Made by a program: the position numbers and the translations under genes. The notes beneath the pieces are model-generated. The model saw nothing but the letters and a program-made list of their open reading frames with translations, ran no database searches and was not told the origin of the DNA. A DNA stretch of 64,000 bases. It comes from Epiperipatus broadwayi (taxonomy: Eukaryota > Onychophora > Udeonychophora > Euonychophora > Peripatidae). Shown piece after piece: positions 1-11,671 of the stretch. The first letter of the stretch is position 1; each line of letters opens with the position of its first letter. The stretch is from positions 245,857-309,856 of the forward strand of contig JAQFVV010006833.1 of the NCBI GenBank assembly GCA_028023455.1. Reading direction: 5' to 3'.

Positions 1-324
1 GATGGAATGAGAGGAAGTGTTATTACTATAGATAGAAAATCTGAATCATTTAAAATGAAAACTGGTGTTAAATAAGAATGTGTACTTACTTCAATTTTGT
101 TTTCAATTTTTATGATAGTGATATTTACAATTGTTTATAGGTGTCTTAATTCAGACAAAGATCAAAATACAATACAGGTTTGATGGTGGAATTTTTAATC
201 TGAATTAGTTAAAAGCAAAACATATTGTATTCTTCTAGAATTCTAGATTTACAGTATGCTCATGATTATATTACTTTTGCTGTTTAAAAGATTATTTACA
301 AAAAGGTTTAATGTTTTTAAATGC
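1..324. other. AT-rich stretch without recognised gene
   Basis: Stops in all frames and no recognisable protein similarity. It runs directly into the LINE fragment that follows and could include more of it in an unrecognisable state. Confidence 0.6.
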
Positions 325-1127
325 AACTTATAAAGATCTCGGTTTATTAATTAATTTTAGAAAAACCCAAGACTTTTATCAGCTAGTGACTGAGAAAGGA
401 AAAATCCTCGGCAACTTTCAGCTTGAATGGTTTTCAACTTGAGAATGTATACCAGTTTAAATATCTTGGTAATATTATAAGAAGAGTGAATTTAGATGTT
501 GAGATCAACACAGACAGCAATGTGCTGCTGTTGCTTTTAGAAAGTTAAAAAATAGAATATTTCATCATTGAGAAATAACTACTGGAATTAAGTTAACTGA
601 ATAAAAAACTTTACATAATTTATTATATGAATATGAAACTTGGATGACCTATTGGCAGAATACAAAAGTATTAGGAAAGTTTTATTTAAGGATGCTTGGT
701 AAAAAATTTTAAAAATACAATAACAAGATTATAAAATCATTTCACCTTACCAGATGTGATTCTTTTGAGTCTATTATTGTAATATCACGTCATCAGATTG
801 AATATATAAAATGAATGAACAATGGAAGACTTCTAAAAAAGTGTTTTATGGTGAACTTGAATTTTCATAGAAGTAGACCCCATCTACATTATAAAGATTA
901 TCTCTAAGATATTGTAAACAAATGCAATGTCAATTGCTTCAATTGAAAAGACATGGCAGAGGAGAGAAAGTTGACGTATTTCAGAAAAAAAAGTTTTCTG
1001 CTGAGGAAATTAAAAAATAACATCTTAAAATAATAAGTAAACAGAAAATTGGACCAGCATGCTCTGTAAGTGGATGCATTTGTGGTTCACAGATTGAATT
1101 GTATAGTTACTGCAAAACTCATTTCTA
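325..1127 (+). pseudogene. Decayed LINE reverse transcriptase 3' fragment
   Basis: Three-frame reading recovers the end of a non-LTR retrotransposon reverse transcriptase in the correct order. The pieces are a palm/thumb stretch (LINFRKTQ), the FKYLGNII motif, a repeat of the LLYEYETWMTYW type that corresponds to the usual LLYGSETW, and a KVFYGELEF...RPHLHYKDYL stretch. A Cys/His finger closes the frame (CGSQIELYSYCKTH). Frameshifts and many stops separate these pieces. Endonuclease and the catalytic FADD region are absent, so this is a 5'-truncated dead copy. The order and the C-terminal finger match invertebrate LINE ORF2 proteins in general. It is clearly a different subfamily from the element at 1.6-4.9 kb, whose C-terminus lacks the finger. 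Confidence 0.72.
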
Positions 1128-1184
1128 GAGCAGTTTCTCCTCTATCTTTGGTGTTGGAATGGATACATTTTTTCTGAATGGTGG

Positions 1185-1262
1185 CGGCTGCTGCTGCTAC
1201 CGCCGCCGCCGATGACGACAGCAATAACAATAATAATAATAATAATTATTATTATTATTATT
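1185..1262. repeat. Compound trinucleotide microsatellite
   Basis: A run of GCT/GCC triplets is followed by (AAT)n that switches to (ATT)n. The AAT/ATT block is self-complementary and can form a hairpin. Confidence 0.9.
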
Positions 1263-1600
1263 CTTCAATTCAATTTATTTACCGTACAAAACTACAGCAT
1301 TAAGCCAATCACAGAATTGCACTATAATAACTATACAATAATATACATAAATGAGTAAAAATCTCAAAGTACTATAAACGATCACATTTATTAAAAATAT
1401 TTATTTAGTTACATAAAATATAGTGGGTATATAAACATAGGACTGCAGAAAGGAGTTTGCTATTAACTGAAAGGAGACCCTTTGATTCCTCTTGGAGGCC
1501 TTAAAGGAACCGAGCAGGGCAAATTCCTAATGTCCACTCCATACGTTCTTGTTGTTGCAGCTGTTATTACTATGTGATTATTCATATAGTATATGAACAT
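1263..1600. other. No gene seen
   Basis: AT-rich sequence with no supported reading frame. The last bases (1591-1600) are the left copy of a candidate 10-bp target duplication of the following LINE. Confidence 0.5.
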
Positions 1601-1901
1601 GGATGGGCTGCTCACCAACATGCATTAGCCAGCGTGGTGAGTTTATTGGCTTTTTACCTCTGAGTTTAAGATCAAGAAACACCATGGTCTTTCTTCTCAG
1701 TGCCTGATAAGGCAGAATGAATGTTTGTGTAAATGATAAATATTTTTCCAATACATATATACAATTATGACAGACAAAAATAAAGCATGGCCCATATTCC
1801 CAGGAGGCTGTAAAGTCATCAACCAAGGCAGTGGTTGGTGGCCGAAGATGGAGGGTGCTAAGAATCCCCTGATTGTGGACCCAGGCTACCATTTGATGAT
1901 G

Positions 1902-2868
1902 ACTTTTTATTTATGTACTTACAACTACAGATCACTTTCAAGTGAAGGAAGATTGCAAGAATTAGAAGAAGAACTGTCATATTAAATGGGACATTATTGG
2001 ACTTTGTGAAGTTAGAAGAAAAGATGAAGAAACAATTGATTTAAAAAGTGGACATATACTCTATTATAAAGGCGCACATATTGGAAATACAAGTGGAGTA
2101 GGATTCATTATAAATAAAAAGTGGAAGAACAATATTGTGGAGATTGATGGTTTATCGGACAGAGTGGCAAGATTAGTTATACAACTTAATAGCAGATACC
2201 AAATGCAGTTAATTCAGGTTTATGCCCCAACAAGTTCTCATAGTGATGAAGTAGTAGAAGATTTTTATATGGATGTACAAAAGGCTTTTGATCAGAGTAA
2301 ACACCATTTTAAAATTGTTATGGGAGACTTTAATGCTAGAATAGGTAGACAAATGAAAGATGTAATTGCTGTAGGTAATTTTGGTTATGGTAATAGAAAT
2401 GAGAGAGGACATAGACTTGTGGAGTTTGCAGAAAAATAAAAACTTTATATTATGAATTCATTTTTTGAGAAAAATGTTAAAAGGAAATGGACATGGAAGC
2501 ATCCAAATGAAGGTACAGCAAAATTGGATTATATTTTGACTAACAGAAAATACATATTTCTAGATTGTAATGTTCTTAATAAATTTAACACACGAAGTGA
2601 TCAGTGATTAGTAAAGTGTAAGTTACGTGTTAATGTAAAACTAGAAAGACAAAAATTATTAAGAAAAACAATATTTACAGTTGATATTCCTAATCTTCAG
2701 AAACATTCTAATGAATTTAAATTAGAACTTACAAATAGGTTTCAAGGGTTAGGAGATTTTGAACATGATTCAGATTTGAATGAAATCAATATGAAAATAA
2801 CTGATACACTTTTAAAAACTGCAACAAAGATAGCTGGTAAAAAAAAGCGGCAAGCAGCAATTGACTAA
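1902..2868 (+). pseudogene. LINE endonuclease domain (AP/EEP type), broken
   Basis: This region would nick target DNA to prime reverse transcription. It starts with TYNYRSLSSEGRLQELEEEL (usual form TYNVRTLSS). A one-base frameshift near 1980 leads into IKWDIIGLCEVRRKDEET, followed by VYAPTSSHSDEVVEDFY, the catalytic MGDFNARIG, and KRKWTWKHPNEGTAKLDYIL. In-frame stops lie at 2437-2439 and 2605-2607. The final catalytic SDH reads SDQ (2596-2604), so the active-site histidine is replaced by glutamine. Another frame break near 2855, in an A-rich run, leads into the connector and reverse transcriptase. I infer a nonfunctional domain. Family assignment is firm from the motif order. Confidence 0.85.
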
Positions 2869-4887
2869 TAAAATTTCTGAGACTAGAGAATTTATGAAGA
2901 AAAGAAGGAATATGAAGATATACAAAAATGATGTATTAAAAAGAATTGAATATCTCGAATTTTGTAAAATGGTACGGAGAAGAGTTGAAAATAATATAAG
3001 AAAGTATAACTGTGAAATAGCAAGGAAAGCTGTAGAAGAAAGTAAAAGTCTCAAGAATGCTAAACAACATTTTGGTATTGGTAGGAAATTTATATCTGCA
3101 ATAAGAAAAAAAGATGGAATTATTACTAAAAAGAGAGATGACATCATGAAATTGGTAAAAGATTTTTATCAAGAATTATATAGTAATAAAGAACAAGTAC
3201 CTCCTATATCTATTACATCTTCTGAATTGCCCAGAATTTTAAATGAAGAAGTGAGATATGCAATTAAATGTATGAAGAAAGGAAAGTCTCCAGGAAATGA
3301 TGGAATTATAATTGATATATTAAAAGAAGCAGGTGAAGAAGGAGAAACAATTTTAGCAAAGTTATATACCAAATGTCTAAATGATAAAAATGTACCGGAA
3401 GATTGGAAGAATGCAGTAATAATATTAATATTTTAAAAAAGTGATAAAGAAGATATTAGAAATTACAGACCTATCAGCCTTTTATCAGTTTTATATAAAA
3501 TTTTTACCAACAATTTTAGCAAAGTTATATACCAAATGTCTAAATGATAAAAATGTACCGGAAGATTGGAAGAATGCAGTAATAATATTAATATTTAAAA
3601 AAGGTGATAAAGAAGATATTAGTAATTACAGACCTATCAGCCTTTTATCAGTTTTATATAAAATTTTTACCAAGATAATTACAATTCGTCTACAGAGAAC
3701 TTTGGATTTCCACCAACCAAAAGAACAAGCTGGATTTAGAAGTGGTTTTAGTACAATAGATCATATCCAGGTATTGAGAGAAGTCATAGAAAGGACAAAC
3801 GAATATGATTTGTCATTATGTTTTGGATTTGTAGATTATGAAAAGGTATTCGATTCTATACACATTTCTTCAGTGATTAAAGCATTGGATCATCAAGGTA
3901 TAGATCCAGGATATTGTCATATTTTAAAGAATATTTATAAAAATGCAACAGCAACAATTAGATTACATAATGATATTGGAAAAATCAACATTGAGAAAGG
4001 TGTAAGACAAGGTGACTCCATATCTCCAAAACTTTCTACAGCAGTGCAGCAAGAAGTATTTTGTGGATTAAAATGGGAAACTAAAGGAGTGAAAGTAAAT
4101 GGAGAGTATTTAAGTCATTTAGATTTCGCAGATGATGTAGTTGTTTTTGCAAATAATGCTTCAGAGCCGCAGGAAATGTTGCAGGAGTTAGCAGATGAAA
4201 GTAGAAAAGTAGGACTAAAGATAAATGTTAAAAAGACTAAAGTAATGTTTAATCAATTTGCTCAAAATATGAAAATAAAGATTGATTATGAAGAATTAGA
4301 AGTTAACAGTTACAAATACCTTGGTCAGATTATTAATACAGATGGAAACATAATGGAGGAAATTAATCATAGAATTAAACTTGGTTGGAGTGCTTTTGGT
4401 AGAAATAACTTGATACTAAAAGGAAATATGCCTATGTGTTTGAAAAGGATGGTTTTTAACAAATGTGTTTTACCAGTTCTGACTTATGGATCTGAGACTT
4501 GGACATTTAATAGAAGAGCAATACAGAGACTTCAGACCACTCAAAGGAGTATGGAGAGATGTAAGTTGGGAGTAACAAGAAGAGATCAAAAACGCAATGT
4601 ATGGATAAGACAACAAACAAGTGTTACTGACCTTATTGAAAAAATTAATAAGATTGAAATGGAGTTGGGCTGGACATATTGTTAGAAGAGATGATAATAG
4701 ATGGACAATTGAAATTTTAAACTGGATTCCAAGAGATTGTAAAAGACCCAGAAAGAGACCACATGTGAGATGGGTGGATGAAATAAGAAAATGAGCAGGG
4801 GTGTTGTGGAGAAGAGAAGCTAAAGATCGGAGAAGATGGATTAAACTTGGAGAGACCTTCATCCTGCAGTGGATTGACAATGGTTGA
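2861..4887 (+). pseudogene. LINE reverse transcriptase domain, broken
   Basis: This part would copy element RNA into DNA at the target site. The first segment (2861-3436) holds the basic connector and the RT N-terminus, including IKCMKKGKSPGNDGI, and ends in a stop at 3434-3436. The second segment (3441-4685) contains SNYRPISLLSVLYKIFTK, KEQAGFRSGFSTIDHIQVLR, GVRQGDSISPKLS and the catalytic HLDFADDVVVFA, both aspartates present. SYKYLGQIINTDG, LTYGSETWTF and QRSMERCKLGVTRRD follow. The C-terminal WAGHIVRRDDNRW region lies in another frame after a shift near 4660 and has an in-frame TGA at 4792-4794. The end WIDNG is followed by TGA (4885-4887) that runs into the microsatellite tail. A 163-bp internal duplication explains the main break near 3436-3511. 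Confidence 0.88.
3348..3673 (+). repeat. 163-bp tandem duplication inside the RT
   Basis: Segment 3348-3510 is repeated at 3511-3673 with only a few differences. Both encode the stretch from ILAKLYTKC to VLYKIFT. The period is not a multiple of three, so the duplication shifts frame. The second copy reads correctly into the rest of the RT, while the first has a local shift and a stop at its IF-KKGDK junction. Confidence 0.92.
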
Positions 4888-4900
4888 TGATGATGATGAT

Positions 4901-7327
4901 ATGAACATAGACTTTCACATGACCCAACACTCACCACTCTATCTCATATCACTGATACACTTGAAAACATATGTCTAAAAGATAAGTAATCACCAATATA
5001 AGTATTTCATGCTAAACCAGCAATCATCAAGTTGGTTCAGATTATCATCTGTACACATATAGGCAATAAGTGCTCAGTTATATATTAAGATAGCCAATCT
5101 TCATACTTTAATGGACAGGCTTCAATCCACTCCACAGTCCGACTCTTCAACCGCCCATCCAATTAAAAATCTGATGAAGGAATGCTCAAAGGCCATCCTG
5201 AGGCTGAGATTCTTGTCATGCCGATGTTGACCTAAAATCAATCTGACCCCTCATGTACAGGACATATTCCATTTAATACATGTACAAGGGTTGAGCAGAC
5301 ATTTCTATGTAATAACTAAAATACAGGCTTATTATATACCTGTATCAATATACTTAATATATAGGGTATATGAACACAGACATGATTGCTAGTTTAGTAT
5401 GAAATATGTATATTGGTGATTATTTATCTTTTCAACATATATGTGTTCAAGGGTATCAGTGATATAAGGATAGAGTGGTGGGTCATGTGAAAATCTGTGC
5501 GCATATACCCTATATATTACTTATATTGATACAGGTATATAATAAGCTTGTATTTCAGTTATTACATAATAGAGATGTCTGCCCATCCTTTGTATATGTA
5601 TTAAATGGATTATGTCCTGTACATGAGTGGTCAGATTGACTTTATGTCAACATGGGTGTGACAAGAATCTCGGCCTCAGGGTGGCATTCCACCATCAGAT
5701 TTTCAATTGGATGGACAGTTGAAGAGTTGGAGTATGGAGTAGACTGAAGCATGTCCATTAAAGTATGAAGATTGGTTATCTTAACATATACTGAGTGTAT
5801 AGATGATAATCTGGATCAACTGATGATTGCTGGTTTAGCATGAAATACATATATTGGTGATTATTTATCTTTTTGACATATGTGTTAAAGAGTATCAGTG
5901 ATATGAGATAGAGTGGTGGGTCATGTGAAAGTTTGTGCTCATATACCCTATATATTACATATAATAAGCCTATATTTCAGTTATTACATAGTAGAGATGT
6001 CTGACCATCCCTTGTATATGTATTAAATGAATTATGTCCTATACATGAGGGGTCAGATTGACTTTTAAGTCAACATGGATGTGATAAGAATCTCAACCTC
6101 AGGGTGGCCTTTTTGAGCAATCCATTGGATTTTCAATTGGATGGACAATTGAAGAGTTGGAGTGGATTGAAGCCTGTCCATTAAAGTATGAAGATTGCCT
6201 ATCTTAAAATATATCTGAGCACTTATTGCCTATATGTGTAGAGATGATAATCTGGACCAACTGATGATTGCTAGTTTACCATGAAATATGCATATCGGTG
6301 GTTATTTATCTTTTCAACATACGTATTCAAGTGTATCACTGATATGAGATAGAGTGGTGAATCATGTGAAAGTGTGTGCTCATAAACCCTATATATTACA
6401 TGTATTGATACAGGTATATAATAAGCCTGTATTTCAGTTATTACATAGTAGAGAAGTCTGCCCATCCATTGTATATGTATTATGTCCTGTACATGTCAGG
6501 TCAGATTGACTTTAGGTTAACATGGGTGTGACAAAAATTTTGGCCTCAGGGTGGCCTTTGAGCAATCCATCGGATTTTCAATTGGATGGGCGGTTGAAGA
6601 GTTGGAGTGAATTGAAGCCTGTTCATTAAAATATGAAGATTGGCTATCTTAATATATAACTGAGCAAATATTGCCTATATGTGTAAAGATGATAATCTGG
6701 ACCAATTGATGATTGCTGGTTTAGCATGAAATACGCACAATGGTGATTACTTGTCTTTTCAACATATATGAGTTCAAGTGTATCAGTGATATGAGATAGA
6801 GTGGTGAGTCATGTGAAAATCTGTGCTCATATACTCTATATATTACTTATATATTGATACAGGTATACAATAAGCCTGTATTTCAGTTAGAGATGTCTGC
6901 CCATTCCTTGTATATGTATTAGATGGATTATGTCCTGTACATGAGGGGTCAGATTGACTTTAGGTCAACATGGGTGTGATAAGAATCTTGGCCTCAGGGT
7001 GGCATTCCACCATCAGATTTTCAATTGGATGGACAGTTGAAGAGTTGGATTGAATCCTGTCCACTAAAGTATGAAGATTGGTTATCTTAATATATAACTG
7101 AGTGCTTATTGCCTATATGTTTAGAGATGATAATCTGGACCAACTGATGATTGCTGGTTTAGCATGAAATACATATATTGGTGATTATTTATCTTTTCGA
7201 CATATATGTGGTCAAGTGTATCAGTGATATGAGATAAGAGTGGTGGGTCATATAAAAGTCTGTGCTCATATTCTCTATATATTACATATATTGATACAGG
7301 TATATAATAAGACTGTATTTCAGTTAT
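4901..7327. repeat. ~441-bp satellite array with an inverted first monomer
   Basis: The landmark tgatgattgctggtttagc recurs near 5384 (diverged), 5825, 6266, 6711 and 7149, giving spacings of 441, 441, 445 and 438 bp. Segment 4901-5375 is the reverse complement of one complete monomer and faces the direct array head-to-head near 5372. The inverted monomer begins and ends at the same point of the repeat cycle, next to the ctgtgctcatataccc motif. Monomers differ by substitutions and small indels, and one is partly shortened. Frames inside (for example 6271-6465) are not conserved between monomers, so I treat the array as noncoding. Related single fragments lie at about 21.9 kb and 55.5 kb. Confidence 0.93.
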
Positions 7328-7947
7328 TAGTTATATGAAATATATTTTGTGATTTATTTTTTATTTTTATCTGTGTTTTATTTTGTGTAGTAAAATGTTT
7401 TCCAAAGTATAAATGTAAATGTTTTATGAAATTTAAGAAAATTCATAAAATATTTTTCTCCAGTGATAAAATGGAAACTAGCGTTTAGTAAAATTTTCTT
7501 AAATTGCTTCAGAAAGCTTAAAGTTTGAAGAATTTAACTGAGAATTTAAATATAGTTAATGGCAAATAAGATAACTATATAGATTCTGAAGTAATTACAG
7601 ATTTAAAAGCATCAAGGTAATTAAGAAAGGCATAATTTGCTGTTAATGAAACTGCTATAGCATTTCTATAGAGGAAAAAAAAGTTATTGAAAAAAAAAAT
7701 ATTCAGAGCATATTTATTTGTGCTAAAAATCTAATGCCTTACTATTCATTTTAGTTAAAAAATAAAGATATGGTTCAGTATGTTTTTATTACTTTTATTT
7801 TTTTGAATCAATGTGAATGAATGAACACATACAGTAAGTATATATGTACAAAACTCCCACAATTTATTATTAATAACTAGATTATTATTTTTTTAAATTT
7901 TGTTGTAGCAAAATCTTAAATTTATATACATAAAAAAGTATCTATGT

Positions 7948-7979
<32 letters not shown>

Positions 7980-8749
7980 CCCATGAAAAGATCTTTGCAC
8001 TTACTGTTAAATAAAATAATAAATATTCTATTGGAATCAAATCTTATCAATAAAACATGAAGTTATTATATACAATGTATGTGAAGAAAGAGGGAGACCT
8101 TGGAACAAAATATAGTAAATATGGTGGTTCCATTTTATATATAATAATTAATAAAATTAAATATAGTAACGCTCAAATTTTAAATAAATAAATAAAAAAT
8201 TTTCTAATCATTTTCTTTAAAACTTGTTTTTAACAAGGATTCATAATAAATAAAATTATGTTAAAGCAAATATTTGCCATAAAATTCTTAACTTTTTCAA
8301 ATTAAAAAAAAAAAAAGATGAATAATTTAATATTCAATTTAAAAAATGTTTAAATTGGAGCTTAATATATGTCAATATTTTTTTAAAAATATTTCAATAA
8401 TACTTATTTGAAAAAAAAAAATTATAAGTATTTAAAATTATTAAGATTGAAATAATCCAATCTTTATTAAAATTTAAGGTCCAATAATTATGCATCAATT
8501 GACTAAACTGATTTTTTTTTTTTATTGTTAATACACAATTGTCAGTCATTTCAAACACACACATATTTTACATGATTAGTAATGTATTTTTAATTGCTGA
8601 TAATGAGTTAATAGCAAAAAAAACTATGTTATCTGTTAAGCAGACACATATAAAAGCATCAATATTTTGAATAATTCCTGGCTTTCAATAAATTAATAAA
8701 CTCTTTTAATATTTTAATTTAATGTATATCTTTTATATTTTTATACAAA
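7328..8749. other. AT-rich spacer, no gene
   Basis: Stops in all frames. It contains a (TG)n microsatellite at 7956-7979 and many A/T homopolymers. The last bases before 8750 (acaaa) may be one side of the target duplication of the following LTR element. Confidence 0.7.
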
Positions 8750-8970
8750 TGTTATGTATTGGGTTACGAGACATCACAAAGGCTAGCTGCGGATGAACAT
8801 TTTTCAGTCACAAATTTTGAGTAATGGCATCAACACGTTTGTTGGACTTACCTAATTTAAACCGCTGTAACGAAGCCACATAGTAAAATATAATTAAGTA
8901 TTGTACAAATAAAATGTTAAGTGTGAAACAACTAAGTAGTATTTGTATTTAAATAAATGTAGACATAACA
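8750..8970 (+). repeat. 5' LTR of the Ty3/gypsy element
   Basis: 221 bp, starting tgttatgtattgggttacga and ending agacataaca, so it has the usual TG...CA ends. It pairs with 13101-13329. The 3' copy has an extra eight bases near its middle. Confidence 0.93.
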
Positions 8971-8975
8971 CAAAT

Positions 8976-8993
8976 TGGTGACGAGGATGAGAT
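8976..8993 (+). other. Primer binding site, tRNA-Ser type
   Basis: The bases tggtgacgaggatgagat lie five bases after the 5' LTR. They match the reverse complement of the 3' end of animal tRNA-Ser(GCT), TGGCGACGAGGATGGGAT, at 16 of 18 positions (from memory of that tRNA). This is the expected place for minus-strand priming. Confidence 0.72.
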
Positions 8994-9203
8994 ATTTAAA
9001 GGAACGTGCAAGCAAGATCAACACTGTATAAAATATATATATATATTTAAGAGACAAGGCAACTAGCATACGTAAACATGCAATTATTATTGTTATGTCA
9101 TAAACTGTCTTGCAACGGGTCTTTCCCTTGCATTTCTTTCTCGCTTAAAAAAAACAAACCGTTCAAGATAAATTTTTGAATTGTCAACTTATTATACCAC
9201 ATA

Positions 9204-9985
9204 ATGGCTACTATCGGTTCTCTAGCATCATTCGACATCGACTCACCACCCACTTGGGATACATATGTGTCGCAAGTGGATTTTTTTTGCGAAGCTAATA
9301 ACATAATTTCTGACAGAAGGCATGCAACTCTCCTTGCAGCATGTGGCCTAAAAACATTAAGTATCTGACACTCCTTTATATCTCCAGCATTGCCTCAGAA
9401 AAAATCATACCAAGACATCATTAAAATTCTAAAACAGTATTTTAACCCCCAGCTGTTCATCATATACCAGCGCTTTCAATTTCATCGCCATTGGCAATGA
9501 GAGGGAGAAAGTGTAAGCACATTCTTGGCAGACTTCCAACATCTGACAGGGGTTATGAATTTAAACGTTCCCTTACAGAGCATCTTTGGGACCAATTCGT
9601 CTGTGGACTTCATGATGAAGCAACACAACGCAAACTACTAATGGAAGAATGCTTAACTTTGGAAATGGCTGTTCAGCCTAGCTTGGCCATAGTGGCAGCA
9701 TCAATACAGGTGTGTGAAATCCATGCCACAAGCTCATCCACACCAGCCATAGACCTTATTCAACGGAATAGACCAACAGTTCACCATAATAATCCTCTGG
9801 GATCACTACACCCCCTCAAACACTGGTGTACAAAAGAAACAATGAAATCCCTTGGTCAGGAACCACTCCTTGGGATGAATGCAATGGACAGCACAATCAA
9901 GCAGAATGTCCTTTTTAAAAAAAGCAAATGCCATTTCTGTCAGAAAATGGGACACCTACAGCATGTTTGTCGAGCAAAGCAATGA
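9204..9985 (+). pseudogene. Gag of the Ty3/gypsy element, broken
   Basis: This is the structural protein that would form virus-like particles and bind element RNA. The natural start is the ATG at 9204 (MATIGSLASFDIDSPPTWDT). The capsid-like part follows with an in-frame stop at about 9366. It reads on through YQDIIKILKQYFNPQ to another stop just before EGESVSTFLADFQHLTG. A frameshift then leads into FVCGLHDEATQRKLL. The end carries a CCHC zinc knuckle, CHFCQKMGHLQHVC (spacing C-x2-C-x4-H-x4-C), complete at about 9930-9971. Length is near normal for this lineage, but the frame is broken at least three times. Confidence 0.85.
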
Positions 9986-10097
9986 AATACTTTGAGGACA
10001 CCTAACTAGTGCATGACAGTGACTGAAGACAAAGTCGTAGCTCACATCCATGAAGTGCGCCAGAATGGCTCGACACATAAAGCTATTGCATATATAC

Positions 10098-10529
10098 ATA
10101 TACAGCAAGGAATGCAAAATGGAGGTTGACTTAGGGTCACAATACTCTATAATGTCATATGATACATTCACGGACATATGTAAGGAACTAATACCTAAAT
10201 TACAACCAATCAATATCACACTAAGAGACTTTCAACATCATGCAATAGCATTTAAAGGAAAATGCATAGTACCTATACAATATGGGAAGGACACACAATT
10301 ATTGGTAGCAGAGAGCCCATGCACAAGTCTATTGGGATGTGAATGGTTCAGACCTCTGGGTATAACACTATCAGGAGTTCATAATATCACTGAACCATTC
10401 ATCCAAGATGCCATTAGCAAGTATCCGCAAACATTCAACTCATCAGATGATTCAAATTATCCTCTAATTAGACTGAGAGCCCAGCCATTACCACATACCA
10501 TGAAAAATAATGTGGATCTTGCATTATAG
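10098..10529 (+). pseudogene. Pol: aspartic protease and start of RT linker, broken
   Basis: This part would cut the polyprotein. The catalytic region reads VDLGSQYSIMS where retroelement proteases have D-T/S-G. The middle residue is leucine (codon 10131-10133), so the active-site triad is damaged. The C-terminal LLGCEWFRPLG corresponds to the conserved LLGRDWL-type segment. The frame continues into the protease-RT linker and stops at 10527-10529, just before the RT start LLQEGIIEPENNPIWTTPVV. I am confident of the domain and of the loss of the D-T/S-G motif. Confidence 0.85.
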
Positions 10530-11236
10530 ATACTGCTCCAGGAAGGAATCATCGAGCCAGAGAACAACCCAATATGGACAACACCAGTGGTACCAATCCT
10601 CAAACCTACAAAAGTGACATTATGTAGTGACTACAAGGTTCTCCAGAACCACCCATACCCAATACCTGCAGTCCACCACCTTTTGCATCTCTTCCAACTA
10701 GCACTATTTTCACAAAAATAGATTTGGCCAAGGCTTACCTTTAACTTCCAGTTGATGAAGCATCAGTCAATATACAAGCCATCATCACTCATTGAGCTTT
10801 TCATGTGAAATGCTTACAATATGGAATCTGTATGGCATCTGGGATATTTCAATGTGTCATAGACAACTTCCTGGGCGATATCCCTGGAGTTTATACATAC
10901 TTCTATATCTTAATCTGTGCCATATCGAAGAGTGACTTATGTGCAAAATTACACATGGTGTTGGAAAGGCTGACATACAGCAGATTGAGGGCAAACAAGG
11001 AAAATTGTGGGTTCGGAGTAAACACTGTGGATTTCCTGGGATATAAAATCGATAATAAGGGCCTCTACCCTTCACCAAAAAAAGTGAATGCAATTAGAAA
11101 TGCCCAATCCCCAAGAAACAAAAGAGAACTAAAAGCATTTCTAGGACTCTTAAACTTCTATAATAATTTCATTCTGGACGTTATTACAAACAAATGTCAG
11201 ATGGACCTGGACCATGACATGCGAAAAGACATTTAA
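10530..11236 (+). pseudogene. Pol: reverse transcriptase, broken, catalytic box lost
   Basis: The RT reads in pieces: EGIIEPENNPIWTTPVV, then CSDYKVLQN, a frameshift near 10710, KIDLAKAYL with the fingers/palm aspartate, an in-frame stop, LPVDEAS, another stop, and LQYGICMASGIFQCVIDNFL. The catalytic Y-x-D-D box reads YFYI (10898-10909), so both aspartates are gone. FGVNTVDFLGYKIDNKGLYP and KRELKAFLGLLNFYNNFI complete the thumb/connection. The order and spacing are normal for Ty3/gypsy. The loss of YxDD shows drift well beyond simple frameshifts. Confidence 0.88.
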
Positions 11237-11671
11237 AAAACTTAGAGGCATTGACTTCAGATAGTGTATTGGTGCCATTTGATCCTAACCAGGAGGTCCA
11301 GCTTACATGTGATGCTTCACCATATGGGTGGGGGCAGTACTAAGTACACAGTTGCCCAATGGATTAACTGCCTTGACTGCTTTCACCTCATGCACCTTAT
11401 CTAAAGCTGAAAGGAACTATGCGCAAATTGACAGGAAAACTTTGGTGATAATATTCGGAGTTAAACGTTTCCATCACTTTTTATTTGGAATCAAATTTAA
11501 AATTAATACAGACCATCAGCCACTGCTAGGCATATTTACCTCAAATAAACCAACACCCATAATATTATCACCCAAAATGCAAAGATGGGCACACACACTA
11601 AATTCCTATTCTTTTAAGCTGGATTATAAACCAGGAAGGAAGATTGCAAATGCAGATGCATTGAGCAGATG
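11237..11671 (+). pseudogene. Pol: RNase H, broken
   Basis: Begins in one frame with VPFDPNQEVQLTCDASPYG, which includes the first catalytic aspartate. A one-base shift near 11330 leads into GAVLSTQLPNG. LSKAERNYAQIDRKTLVIIF, INTDHQPLLGIF and KMQRWAHTLNSYSFKLDYKP follow, then the terminal NADALSRCP. These are the hallmark motifs of the Ty3/gypsy RNase H, with normal spacing and E and D residues present. The 90-bp duplication starts directly after NADALSR. Confidence 0.88.

Larger units (their letters stand above)
1601..4898 (+). mobile_element. RTE-clade LINE, near full length, inactive
   Basis: A 3.3-kb non-LTR retrotransposon made of a short leader, an AP-type endonuclease, a reverse transcriptase and a terminal (TGA)n microsatellite tail. 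Size, single fused EN-RT layout, lack of a poly(A) tail and the CFDP2/BovB-like protein motifs fit the RTE clade. The 10-mer atatgaacat occurs at 1591-1600 and again at 4899-4908, directly after the tail, and is a plausible target-site duplication. The right copy is also the first bases of the satellite block, so the LINE appears inserted at the satellite edge. The 5' boundary (1601-1901) rests only on that duplication and on expected element size. The coding part carries at least four frame breaks and several stops. Confidence 0.75.

Noticed and set aside
6271-6465. 64-codon minus-strand frame in the satellite
   Set aside because: Other monomers interrupt the same frame. It is a by-product of repeat sequence.
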